From assembly GCF_010686705.1 (NCBI RefSeq), contig NZ_JAAGWY010000002.1, positions 706,001 to 770,000 on the forward strand: 64,000 nucleotides of DNA. Direction: 5' to 3'. Both the position numbers and the translations under genes were made by a program. Source of the stretch: Leifsonia tongyongensis. Its GTDB lineage: Bacteria > Actinomycetota > Actinomycetes > Actinomycetales > Microbacteriaceae. The notes beneath the pieces were generated by a model. That model searched no databases, was not told the DNA's origin, and was given only the letters and a program-made list of their open reading frames with translations. Below are positions 8,732-16,884 of the stretch, piece by piece; positions within the stretch are counted from its first letter, which is position 1, and each line of letters opens with the position of its first letter.

Positions 8732-9922
8732 CTACCCTCCACTGTTGTTCAGTTCTGCTTCAGCAAGTTCGACCTTCTGGTACCCGTGGAGCTCGCGGCT
8801 GGCGAGCCACCCGTCGGGCAGCGCCGGGTTCTTGGGGGTGCCTGCGCGCCCTCGCGGCCCTTCGGCCCCTTCGCCAGGGTAGGGCTGATTCCCGTCGAGC
8901 GTGGCGAGCAGGTCGTCGAGCTGCTGGAGGCTCTCGACGGTGGCGAGGCTCGCGCGAAGGTCTCCTCCGACCGGGTAGCCCTTGAAATACCACGCGACGT
9001 GCTTGCGGATGTCGCGGCAGCCGCGCTCTTCGCTTTCGAAGAACTCCACGAGGAGCTCGGCGTGCCTGCGGAAGGTCGCCGCCACCTGGCCGAGAGTCGG
9101 ATGCGCCTGGGCGGCCGCGGCGATCTCGGGGTCGAGTTCGCCGGATCGAGCGCGGAAGGCCGCAGCGAGGTCGCCGAACAGCCAGGGACGCCCGAGGCAG
9201 CCGCGACCGACGACGACGCCGTCGCAGCCTGTCTCGTCGACCATCCGGATCGCGTCGGCCGACGACCAGATGTCGCCGTTGCCGAGCACCGGCGTGCCGG
9301 TGATCGTCTCCTTCAGCCGGGCGATCGCAGACCAGTCCGCGTGCCCGGAGTAGAACTCGGCCGCCGTTCTGGCGTGCAGGGCGATCGAGGCGACCCCCGC
9401 GCCTTCCGCCGCCTTCGCGGCTTCGAGGTAGGTCAGATGATCGCTGTCGATGCCCTTGCGCATCTTCACGGTGAGCGGAATGGGGCCGGCCGCCCGGACT
9501 GCACCTTCGACGATGTCGCGGAAGAGACCGAGCTTCCAGGGAAGTGCTGCGCCACCGCCTTTGCGGGTGACCTTCGGAACGGGGCACCCGAAGTTGAGGT
9601 CGATATGGTCGGCCCGATCTTCGGCGACCAGCATGGTGACCGCCTCGGACACCGTCTTCGGGTCGACCCCGTACAGCTGGATCGAACGAGGCGTCTCCGA
9701 CTCGTGGTGGGTGATCAGGCGCATCGACTCGGGAGTGCGCTCGACCAGGGCGCGCGACGTGATCATCTCGCTGACGTAGAGCCCGGCGCCGAATTCGCGG
9801 CACAGCCGGCGGAAGGCGGTATTCGTGATCCCCGCCATCGGCGCGAGCACGACGGGTACGTCGAGGGCCAGCGGACCGATGGTCAACTGGGGTGCTGGGC
9901 TTATCGTTGCTGTGGCAGACAT
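8732..9922 (-). CDS. dusB: tRNA-dihydrouridine synthase
   Basis: A 396-residue FMN enzyme that reduces uridine in tRNA. The TIM barrel begins with VVLAPMAGITNTAFRRL. The active-site Cys is C113 in NFGCPVPKVTRKGGGAAL. The motifs VKMRKGID and HARTAAEFYSGHADW follow. I chose the ATG at 9922; an in-frame TTG lies three codons upstream (9931). The start codon is only 33 bp from the divergent start of the YbaK gene, so both promoters must overlap coding sequence or both mRNAs must have almost no leader. A C-terminal extension of about 60 residues follows the Dus fold. Confidence 0.95.
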   Translation of the reverse strand: MSATATISPAPQLTIGPLALDVPVVLAPMAGITNTAFRRLCREFGAGLYVSEMITSRALVERTPESMRLITHHESETPRSIQLYGVDPKTVSEAVTMLVAEDRADHIDLNFGCPVPKVTRKGGGAALPWKLGLFRDIVEGAVRAAGPIPLTVKMRKGIDSDHLTYLEAAKAAEGAGVASIALHARTAAEFYSGHADWSAIARLKETITGTPVLGNGDIWSSADAIRMVDETGCDGVVVGRGCLGRPWLFGDLAAAFRARSGELDPEIAAAAQAHPTLGQVAATFRRHAELLVEFFESEERGCRDIRKHVAWYFKGYPVGGDLRASLATVESLQQLDDLLATLDGNQPYPGEGAEGPRGRAGTPKNPALPDGWLASRELHGYQKVELAEAELNNSGG

Positions 9923-9955
9923 CTCATGCAATTGTCCCAGAAAGCGGCTGCGTAA

Positions 9956-10468
9956 ATGACTCAGGACCCTCAGGCAGTGGATGGATCGGACGAGACGGCC
10001 ATCAGCGGGCGCGCCAGAGCGGAGGCCGACGCGGCCTCGCGGGGTGTCCCCATCCGGATCATCGAGCGCCCCGCCGCACGCAGCCTCGAGGAGGCCGCCG
10101 CCCTTCTCGGCCTCGAGCCGTCCGGGATCGTCAAGACCCTCGTCGTCAAGCGCAGCGACGGAACGTTCCTATTCGCACTGATCCCGGGCGGCCGGAAGAT
10201 CTCGTGGCCGAAGCTCCGCGCGCTCGTGGGCGTGAACAAGCTGCAGCTCCCCGACGCCGCCGTGGCCCTGGAGGCGACCGGCTTCGAGCGGGGCACGATC
10301 ACGCCCTTCGGCAGCACGAACGCCTGGCCGGTCTACGCGGACAGCTCGATCGTCGGCCACGAGATCGCGATGGGCGCCGGGGCCCATGGCCTCTCCCTCT
10401 TCGTCGACGCCGACGCCCTCATCGCCTCGTTCGACGCCACGGTCGCCGACATCACCGACCCCGAGTAG
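9956..10468 (+). CDS. YbaK/EbsC-type aminoacyl-tRNA deacylase
   Basis: A 170-residue protein of the YbaK/ProX editing family, which hydrolyses mis-charged aminoacyl-tRNA (classically Cys-tRNAPro). The N-terminal 40 residues vary. The core shows SGIVKTLVVKRSDGTFLFALIPGG (KTL is the family's conserved lysine region) and later TGFERGTITPFGS, the usual gly/thr loop. It stands alone on the plus strand, diverging from dusB. A hairpin after the stop may terminate it. Specificity among YbaK, ProXp-ala and related types cannot be decided here. Confidence 0.88.
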   Translation: MTQDPQAVDGSDETAISGRARAEADAASRGVPIRIIERPAARSLEEAAALLGLEPSGIVKTLVVKRSDGTFLFALIPGGRKISWPKLRALVGVNKLQLPDAAVALEATGFERGTITPFGSTNAWPVYADSSIVGHEIAMGAGAHGLSLFVDADALIASFDATVADITDPE

Positions 10469-10485
10469 CGCTATTCGGCACGTAA

Positions 10486-10513
10486 TGTGGGTCGCTGCCG
10501 TTGTACACCCACA
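10486..10513 (+). terminator. Possible terminator after the YbaK-type gene
   Basis: TGTGGGT (10486-10492) and ACCCACA (10507-10513) are a perfect 7-bp inverted repeat with a 14-nt loop, followed by CAATTTG. It lies 18 bp after the stop codon. Confidence 0.4.
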
Positions 10514-10584
10514 CAATTTGCGCAACCGGCGGGCCTGTGGATGGATTCCGTCGTCCGCGGGCAGATCTCGGCAGTATTGATCGG

Positions 10585-11502
10585 GTGAACGCGCGAGATC
10601 CACTGCCAGCACTCTTGTCGTCTGAACCGTTCTCGACGATGGCGGCCCGGTCCGCAGGAGTGCGAGCGTCCCGTCTGCGCGCCGCCGACCTCCATCGGCC
10701 GTTCCACGGGACGCGGGTGCGGCAGGACCCTGACGCGGAGCTCGGTTTCGTGGGACGATGCCAGGCATTGCAGACCCGGATGCGCGATCACCACTTCTTC
10801 AGTCATGCGACGGCTGCTCGACTGCTGGACCTGCCGCTGTCGCGAGACGAGCACCGCTCCGCCTCTCTCCAAGTAACCGCTCTCGCACCGCATCCGATCC
10901 TTCGCAGACAGGGCGTGATCGGACACCAACTCGCCGTTTCGCGCACAGCCATCGCCGAGGTGCTCGGGCTTCGGGTCGCCCGACCCCTGGAAGTGTGGTG
11001 CGAGCTAGGGGCTCGTCTTGCAGTCGACGACCTGGTGGTACTCGGCGATGCGCTCGTCCGCCGTCGCAACCCACTGGCCACGCTCGAAGAATTGCACCTC
11101 GCGACCGTATCCGCGTCCGGTCGACCGGGAAGGCCGCGACTCGCGCGGGCGCTCCGGTGGGTCCGACAGGGAGTCGACTCCCCGATGGAAACGAGACTGC
11201 GACTTCATCTGCGCGACGCGCGACTTCCCGAGCCGCAGGTCAACGCGCCGATCGAGGACTTGTACGGCGAATTTGTGGCGCTCGGCGACCTCGTCTACCC
11301 CGAACACCGGGTCGTCGTCGAGTACGACGGCGGTCATCACCGCACGATCGAAGACCAGTACAACCGCGACATCGACCGCGAGTACAAGATTCGGTCCGTC
11401 GGGTGGGAGCTGATCCGACTCAACAAGTCGCATCTTCGCAACCGCGCCGCCGTCGCGAAGGCTCGCGTCGCTGCTGCGCTCGACGCTCGAGCCTGCAAAT
11501 AG
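10585..11502 (+). CDS. DUF559 domain protein, Vsr/PD-(D/E)XK nuclease-like
   Basis: A 305-residue protein of unknown role. The C-terminal 110 residues resemble the DUF559/Vsr-like endonuclease fold. They have a Glu in SPMETRLRLHL, then PEHRVVVEYDGGHH (acidic motif), then YKIRSVGWELIRLNKSHL. The N-terminal part (PFSTMAARSAGVRASRLRAADLHRPFHGTR) is the winged-helix-like lead seen in many actinobacterial members, some annotated as AbiEi-type antitoxin domains. I chose the GTG at 10585, where this conserved N-terminus begins; longer and shorter starts exist (10501, 10639). There is no clear partner gene, so a toxin-antitoxin or defence role is not supported beyond the fold. Confidence 0.8.
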   Translation: MNARDPLPALLSSEPFSTMAARSAGVRASRLRAADLHRPFHGTRVRQDPDAELGFVGRCQALQTRMRDHHFFSHATAARLLDLPLSRDEHRSASLQVTALAPHPILRRQGVIGHQLAVSRTAIAEVLGLRVARPLEVWCELGARLAVDDLVVLGDALVRRRNPLATLEELHLATVSASGRPGRPRLARALRWVRQGVDSPMETRLRLHLRDARLPEPQVNAPIEDLYGEFVALGDLVYPEHRVVVEYDGGHHRTIEDQYNRDIDREYKIRSVGWELIRLNKSHLRNRAAVAKARVAAALDARACK

Positions 11503-11555
11503 TGCTAGTGCTCTCGAGCAGCACGAGCAATTTCTGACAAACCGCCGCGCCGAGG

Positions 11556-11711
11556 TTACGGGAGGGGGATGGTGCAGGCGTCGCCGTCGCAGGCGGCTGC
11601 GGCTGCGTCGCCGAGGGGGATCAGCGCGAGGGGCACGAGCGTGAGGGGCGCAGGCGCCGCGTCCACGAGCGCAGGCGCAGGCGCCGCAGTCGCATCGGAC
11701 GCGGCGGTCAC
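11556..11711 (-). CDS. Small Cys-containing protein, translationally coupled to the FrnE-like gene
   Basis: This 51-codon frame starts at a GTG (11709-11711) that overlaps the stop of the FrnE-like gene by 4 bp (GTGA), the same coupling used by many genes here. It ends at TAA (11556-11558). It is rich in Ala, Pro and Leu and ends in the motif CDGDACTIPLP, with two Cys separated by four residues. It has no recognisable domain. The coupling to a thioredoxin-fold oxidoreductase and the paired cysteines suggest a redox or metal role, but this is inference. A chance open frame in GC-rich DNA is the alternative. Confidence 0.55.
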   Translation of the reverse strand: MTAASDATAAPAPALVDAAPAPLTLVPLALIPLGDAAAAACDGDACTIPLP

Positions 11712-12379
11712 GCCGTCACCTCAGCCTTCTCGGACCAGACCTGCTCGAGGACCTGAGCGAAGGTGGCCGCCTCCTGCGCACCGGAGACCCCGTAGCGTCC
11801 GTCGATCACGAAGAACGGCACGCCCTGGATGCCATACTCGACCGCTACCGACTGGTCAGTGCGCACATCCGAAAGGTATTCGTCCGCCTCGAGCGCCTTC
11901 ACGACGTCGTCCCGGTCGAGACCGATCTCGGCGGCCAGGTCGGCGAGGTCGGCGACACGCCCGACGTGGCGCCCCTCAACGAAGTAGGCGCTGAACAGGC
12001 GCTCCGCCATCTCGAGCTGCCGGCCGTGCGCCTTGGCGTAGTGGAGCAGCTCGTGCGCTTTCACCGTATTGGTGTGCTTGAGCGCGTCGAAGTCGTAATC
12101 GAGGCCGACCGCTCCGGCGATGCCGCGGACCCGCTCGAGCATGGGCTGCACCTGCGACGCCGGAATACCTTTGTGGCCCGAGAGGTAGTCGATTTCGCTT
12201 CCGTCGAAATCGACGGGCGTATCGGGCGAGAGCTCATAGCTGTGGTACTCGACGACCACACCGCGGTCGTCGCCCGCACCCGAGAACAGCCCGCTCCCCG
12301 CCTCGAACTTGCGCTTCCCGATATAGCACCAGGGGCAGGCGATGTCGGACCAGATGTCTACTTTGATGGGTTCACTCAC
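11708..12379 (-). CDS. DsbA-family oxidoreductase, FrnE-like
   Basis: A 223-residue cytoplasmic DsbA-fold protein of the FrnE/2-hydroxychromene-2-carboxylate isomerase group. The active-site motif CPWC is at residues 15-18 (IWSDIACPWCYIGKRKFE). The cis-Pro loop is near GVPFFVIDGRYGVSGAQ, which matches the family. There is no signal peptide. I chose the GTG at 12379, where the family's conserved N-terminus begins (SEPIKVDIW); the frame is open upstream to 12445. It is likely a thiol-disulfide oxidoreductase in stress response. It lies 66 bp after uppS on the same strand. Confidence 0.9.
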   Translation of the reverse strand: MSEPIKVDIWSDIACPWCYIGKRKFEAGSGLFSGAGDDRGVVVEYHSYELSPDTPVDFDGSEIDYLSGHKGIPASQVQPMLERVRGIAGAVGLDYDFDALKHTNTVKAHELLHYAKAHGRQLEMAERLFSAYFVEGRHVGRVADLADLAAEIGLDRDDVVKALEADEYLSDVRTDQSVAVEYGIQGVPFFVIDGRYGVSGAQEAATFAQVLEQVWSEKAEVTA

Positions 12380-12445
12380 GCAGATGACAACCGGACGAGC
12401 GAAATCTTCATTCCCGCACAATTCAGGTCCGCAAAATACCAGCAC

Positions 12446-13249
12446 CTACACGGATGGAGCATCCACCGCGCCCCCGAACCTGCGATTGCGGCCGGCATAC
12501 AGCTCGATCGCCTGCCACAGGTCGGCGCGGCTGAAGTCGGGCCACAGGGTGTCGAGGAAGACCATCTCGGCGTAGGCGCTCTGCCAGAGCATGAAGTTGC
12601 TGGTGCGCTGCTCCCCCGAACTCCGAACGAACAGGTCGACGTCGGGCAGGTCGGGCGTGTAGAGGTGGCGTTGGATGGTGCGCTCGGTGATGGCGGATGG
12701 TTTGAGTCGGCCGGCCGACACCTCCTCGGCGATCGTACGCACCGCATCCGCCACCTCCGTGCGCCCGCCGTAGTTCACGCACATCGTCAGCGTGAGCACG
12801 TCGTTGCCGGCTGTGAGCCGTTCGGCGAACTGCAGCTCCTTGATGACGGATGACCAGAGCCGCGGTTTGCGTCCCGCCCACTTCACGCGCACGCCCCACT
12901 CGTTGAGCTGGTCGCGCCTGCGGTGGAGGACCTCGCGGTTGAACCCCATGAGGAAGCGCACCTCGTCGGGAGAACGTTTCCAGTTCTCGGTCGAGAAGGC
13001 GTACACGCTGAGGTGCTTGACACCGATCTGGATGGCGCCGGCCACGACATCGAGCAGCGACGCCTCTCCCGCGCGGTGACCTTCGATGCGTGTGAGGCCT
13101 CGAGCGTTGGCCCAGCGTCCGTTCCCGTCCATCACGATCGCGACATGATCGGGTACAGCCGCTTTCGGGAGGTCGGGCGGGTAGAGGCCGGTCCAGTCGA
13201 GCGGCCGGAACTCGACGGCGTCCTTGTGCGTGTACGGCTTCGGTGTCAT
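12446..13249 (-). CDS. uppS: Isoprenyl transferase (undecaprenyl/decaprenyl diphosphate synthase)
   Basis: A 267-residue cis-prenyltransferase that makes the polyprenyl diphosphate carrier for cell-wall synthesis. The signature [13 protein letters not shown] carries the catalytic Asp at residue 41. [18 protein letters not shown] and the C-terminal [19 protein letters not shown] also match the family. The ATG overlaps the stop of recO by 4 bp. Whether the product is C50 or C55 is not visible. Confidence 0.97.
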   Translation of the reverse strand: MTPKPYTHKDAVEFRPLDWTGLYPPDLPKAAVPDHVAIVMDGNGRWANARGLTRIEGHRAGEASLLDVVAGAIQIGVKHLSVYAFSTENWKRSPDEVRFLMGFNREVLHRRRDQLNEWGVRVKWAGRKPRLWSSVIKELQFAERLTAGNDVLTLTMCVNYGGRTEVADAVRTIAEEVSAGRLKPSAITERTIQRHLYTPDLPDVDLFVRSSGEQRTSNFMLWQSAYAEMVFLDTLWPDFSRADLWQAIELYAGRNRRFGGAVDAPSV

Positions 13250-14031
13250 CGTCTCCCCTGCGGTTCGACCGTGTCGGCCGCGCCGGCCGGCTGTTCGGGC
13301 TCTCGCCGCTCACGGGACACGTGCTGCAGGGAGCGCAGGCCACGCTCCAGGTGCCACTGGGTGTAGGCGGCGACCACACCGCTCGCCTTCGACCGGGTGG
13401 CGTCACCGGCGGCCTCGGCCTGATCCCAGTCGCCGGTGAGGAGCGCACCGAGCAGCGCCACGGTCTCGACGTCGAGTCGCGGAGCGCCCTGGGGCGCGCA
13501 GTCGTCGCACACCACCCCTCCGAGCTGCACGACGAGTGCGGAGTGCGGCCCGGGTGCGCCGCAGCGGGAGCAGTCGAGGAAGCTGGGCGCCCAGCCCGCC
13601 ATCGACAGTGCCCTCAGGAGATAGGAGTCGAGGGTGAGGGCCGCGCCGTGCTCTTTGCGGGCGAGCGAGCGCAGGGCGCCGACGAGCAGCAGGTATTGCT
13701 GAAGGGATCCTTCGGCCTCGGTGACGCGGTCGGCCGTCTCGACCATGGCGTTGGCCGCCGTGTAGCTGGCGTAGTCGTCCGCGATCGCGGCCCCGTACGA
13801 GCCGATCGATTCCGCCTGGGTGACCACGTCGAGGCTGCGGCCTTCGTACAGCTGGACATCCGCGACCATGAACGGTTCGAGCCGCGCACCGAACTTCGAC
13901 GCCGTGCGCCTGACGCCCTTGGCGACAGCCCGCACCTTGCCGTGCTGGCGGGTCAGCATCGTGACGATGCGGTCGGCTTCGCCCAGCTTGTGGGTGCGGA
14001 GCACGACGGCTTCATCACGGTAAACGGGCAC
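13246..14031 (-). CDS. recO: DNA repair protein RecO
   Basis: A 261-residue RecFOR-pathway mediator that loads RecA on SSB-coated DNA. The N-terminal OB fold begins with [21 protein letters not shown] four-Cys zinc site is present at C154, C157, C175 and C178 (DCSRCG and VCDDC). The start is GTG at 14031. The GGGAGG just before it abuts the start codon, which is unusually close for a Shine-Dalgarno. The gene overlaps uppS by 4 bp. Confidence 0.95.
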   Translation of the reverse strand: MPVYRDEAVVLRTHKLGEADRIVTMLTRQHGKVRAVAKGVRRTASKFGARLEPFMVADVQLYEGRSLDVVTQAESIGSYGAAIADDYASYTAANAMVETADRVTEAEGSLQQYLLLVGALRSLARKEHGAALTLDSYLLRALSMAGWAPSFLDCSRCGAPGPHSALVVQLGGVVCDDCAPQGAPRLDVETVALLGALLTGDWDQAEAAGDATRSKASGVVAAYTQWHLERGLRSLQHVSRERREPEQPAGAADTVEPQGRR

Positions 14032-14093
14032 CCTCCCAGTATCCCCCGCCCGCCTGACAGTGCGTGGGTGCCGCGCATGCTACAAAGTGACGT

Positions 14094-14792
14094 ATGAGCG
14101 CAACGGTCTTCACGATCCCCCTGTGGGCGGACCTGGTGGCCGTCGGTGTCGGCGCCCTGCAGGGGGCGATGTTCGCATCCGGTTTCCGTGACAGGCGGCT
14201 CGACCTGCTGGGTATCGCGATCATCGGGGTGGCGACCGGGGTCGGCGGCGGCCTGCTGCGCGACATCCTGCTGGTCACCCCACCGGTGGCGCTCGCGACC
14301 AACTGGTACCTGCCGATGACGGTCGTCGCAGCGCTGCTCGGCATGCTGCTCGCGCGGGTGTTCCACCGCCTGGACCCGCTGATCACGTTCCTCGACGCCC
14401 TGACCATCGGCCTGTTCGGGGCGATCGGTGCGACCAAGGCGCTGTCGCTCGGCCTGCCGGAGGTGCCCGCTGTCTTCGTCGGGGTCGTGTCGGCTGTCGG
14501 GGGCTCGATTCTGCGCGATGTGCTGCTCACGCTGCCGATCGCGTTGATGCACGTCGGATCGCTCTACGCCGTGGCGGCCGGTGCGGGTACGGCGACCCTG
14601 GTCATCCTGGTCGACCTGCACGTGCCGATCGGCGTCGCGGCGATCGTCTGTGTGATCGTGACGACGGTCATCCGCCTGCTGGCCGTGCGATTCGGCTGGA
14701 GCCTGCCCGAGCAACGCACCCTCAGCCGCATCCCGCGCCCGCGCTGGCCGCGACGCTCGACCCGCTACCGCATCTCGAACCCGGAGCAGTAG
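14094..14792 (+). CDS. TRIC-family (UPF0126) cation channel protein
   Basis: A 232-residue membrane protein with about seven helices. It contains the two-fold repeat typical of bacterial TRIC channels: TGVGGGLLRDILL near residue 50 and SAVGGSILRDVLL near residue 140, both with GGxxRD. The first half begins in LVAVGVGALQGAMFA. The C-terminal 30 residues are basic and probably cytoplasmic. It stands alone and diverges from recO by 62 bp. No Shine-Dalgarno is visible, and TACAAA lies 7 nt before the ATG, so the transcript may be leaderless. Confidence 0.9.
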   Translation: MSATVFTIPLWADLVAVGVGALQGAMFASGFRDRRLDLLGIAIIGVATGVGGGLLRDILLVTPPVALATNWYLPMTVVAALLGMLLARVFHRLDPLITFLDALTIGLFGAIGATKALSLGLPEVPAVFVGVVSAVGGSILRDVLLTLPIALMHVGSLYAVAAGAGTATLVILVDLHVPIGVAAIVCVIVTTVIRLLAVRFGWSLPEQRTLSRIPRPRWPRRSTRYRISNPEQ

Positions 14793-14840
14793 CCGCGCCG
14801 GCGCAGCCGGCCGAGCGCGCGCCGTCGCCTCAGCGCATGC

Positions 14841-14885
14841 GCCCGCCCGTTCGGGCCGTCCCCGCCAGCTCGAGCGGGCGGGGAC
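14841..14885. terminator. GC-rich hairpins between the TRIC gene and leuA (convergent)
   Basis: GTCCCCGCC (14858-14866) pairs perfectly with GGCGGGGAC (14877-14885) across a 10-nt loop. A smaller GCCCG/CGGGC repeat precedes it. The 176-bp gap lies between two converging genes and otherwise holds repeated GGCACGCCCCG-like units. A bidirectional, T-run-less terminator is the likely role. Confidence 0.5.
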
Positions 14886-14968
14886 GCACCGAAGTGGCGG
14901 GGACACCCCGAGCCGGACACGCCCCGCGGCAGGCACGCCCCGAGGCGGGCACGACCCGCGGCGAACGC

Positions 14969-16810
<1,842 letters not shown>

Positions 16811-16826
<16 letters not shown>

Positions 16827-16852
16827 CAGCTAAGGAGGAGCAGACCATACAC
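16811..16852 (-). CDS. leuA leader peptide
   Basis: A 13-codon frame, GTG start to TAA, encodes MYGLLLLSCRDES. It has four consecutive Leu codons (CTG, CTC, CTC, CTT) followed by SCRDES, the ending I recognise from leader peptides before leuA in other actinobacteria. An AGGTGG lies about 13 nt upstream. Ribosome stalling at the Leu run when leucyl-tRNA is scarce would alter folding of the overlapping hairpin and so control leuA. The peptide itself needs no other function. Confidence 0.75.
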
Positions 16853-16884
16853 AGAACCAACGCTACCACCTGGGAGGGCCGGCG

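Noticed and set aside
11569-11994. Plus-strand open frame of 141 codons opposite the small Cys ORF and FrnE-like gene
   Set aside because: Ser/Arg/Pro-rich with no motif, and it overlaps the well-supported FrnE-like gene.
13860-13900. tRNA-like GGTTCGAGCC T-loop sequence
   Set aside because: It lies inside recO and no cloverleaf or acceptor stem can be drawn around it.
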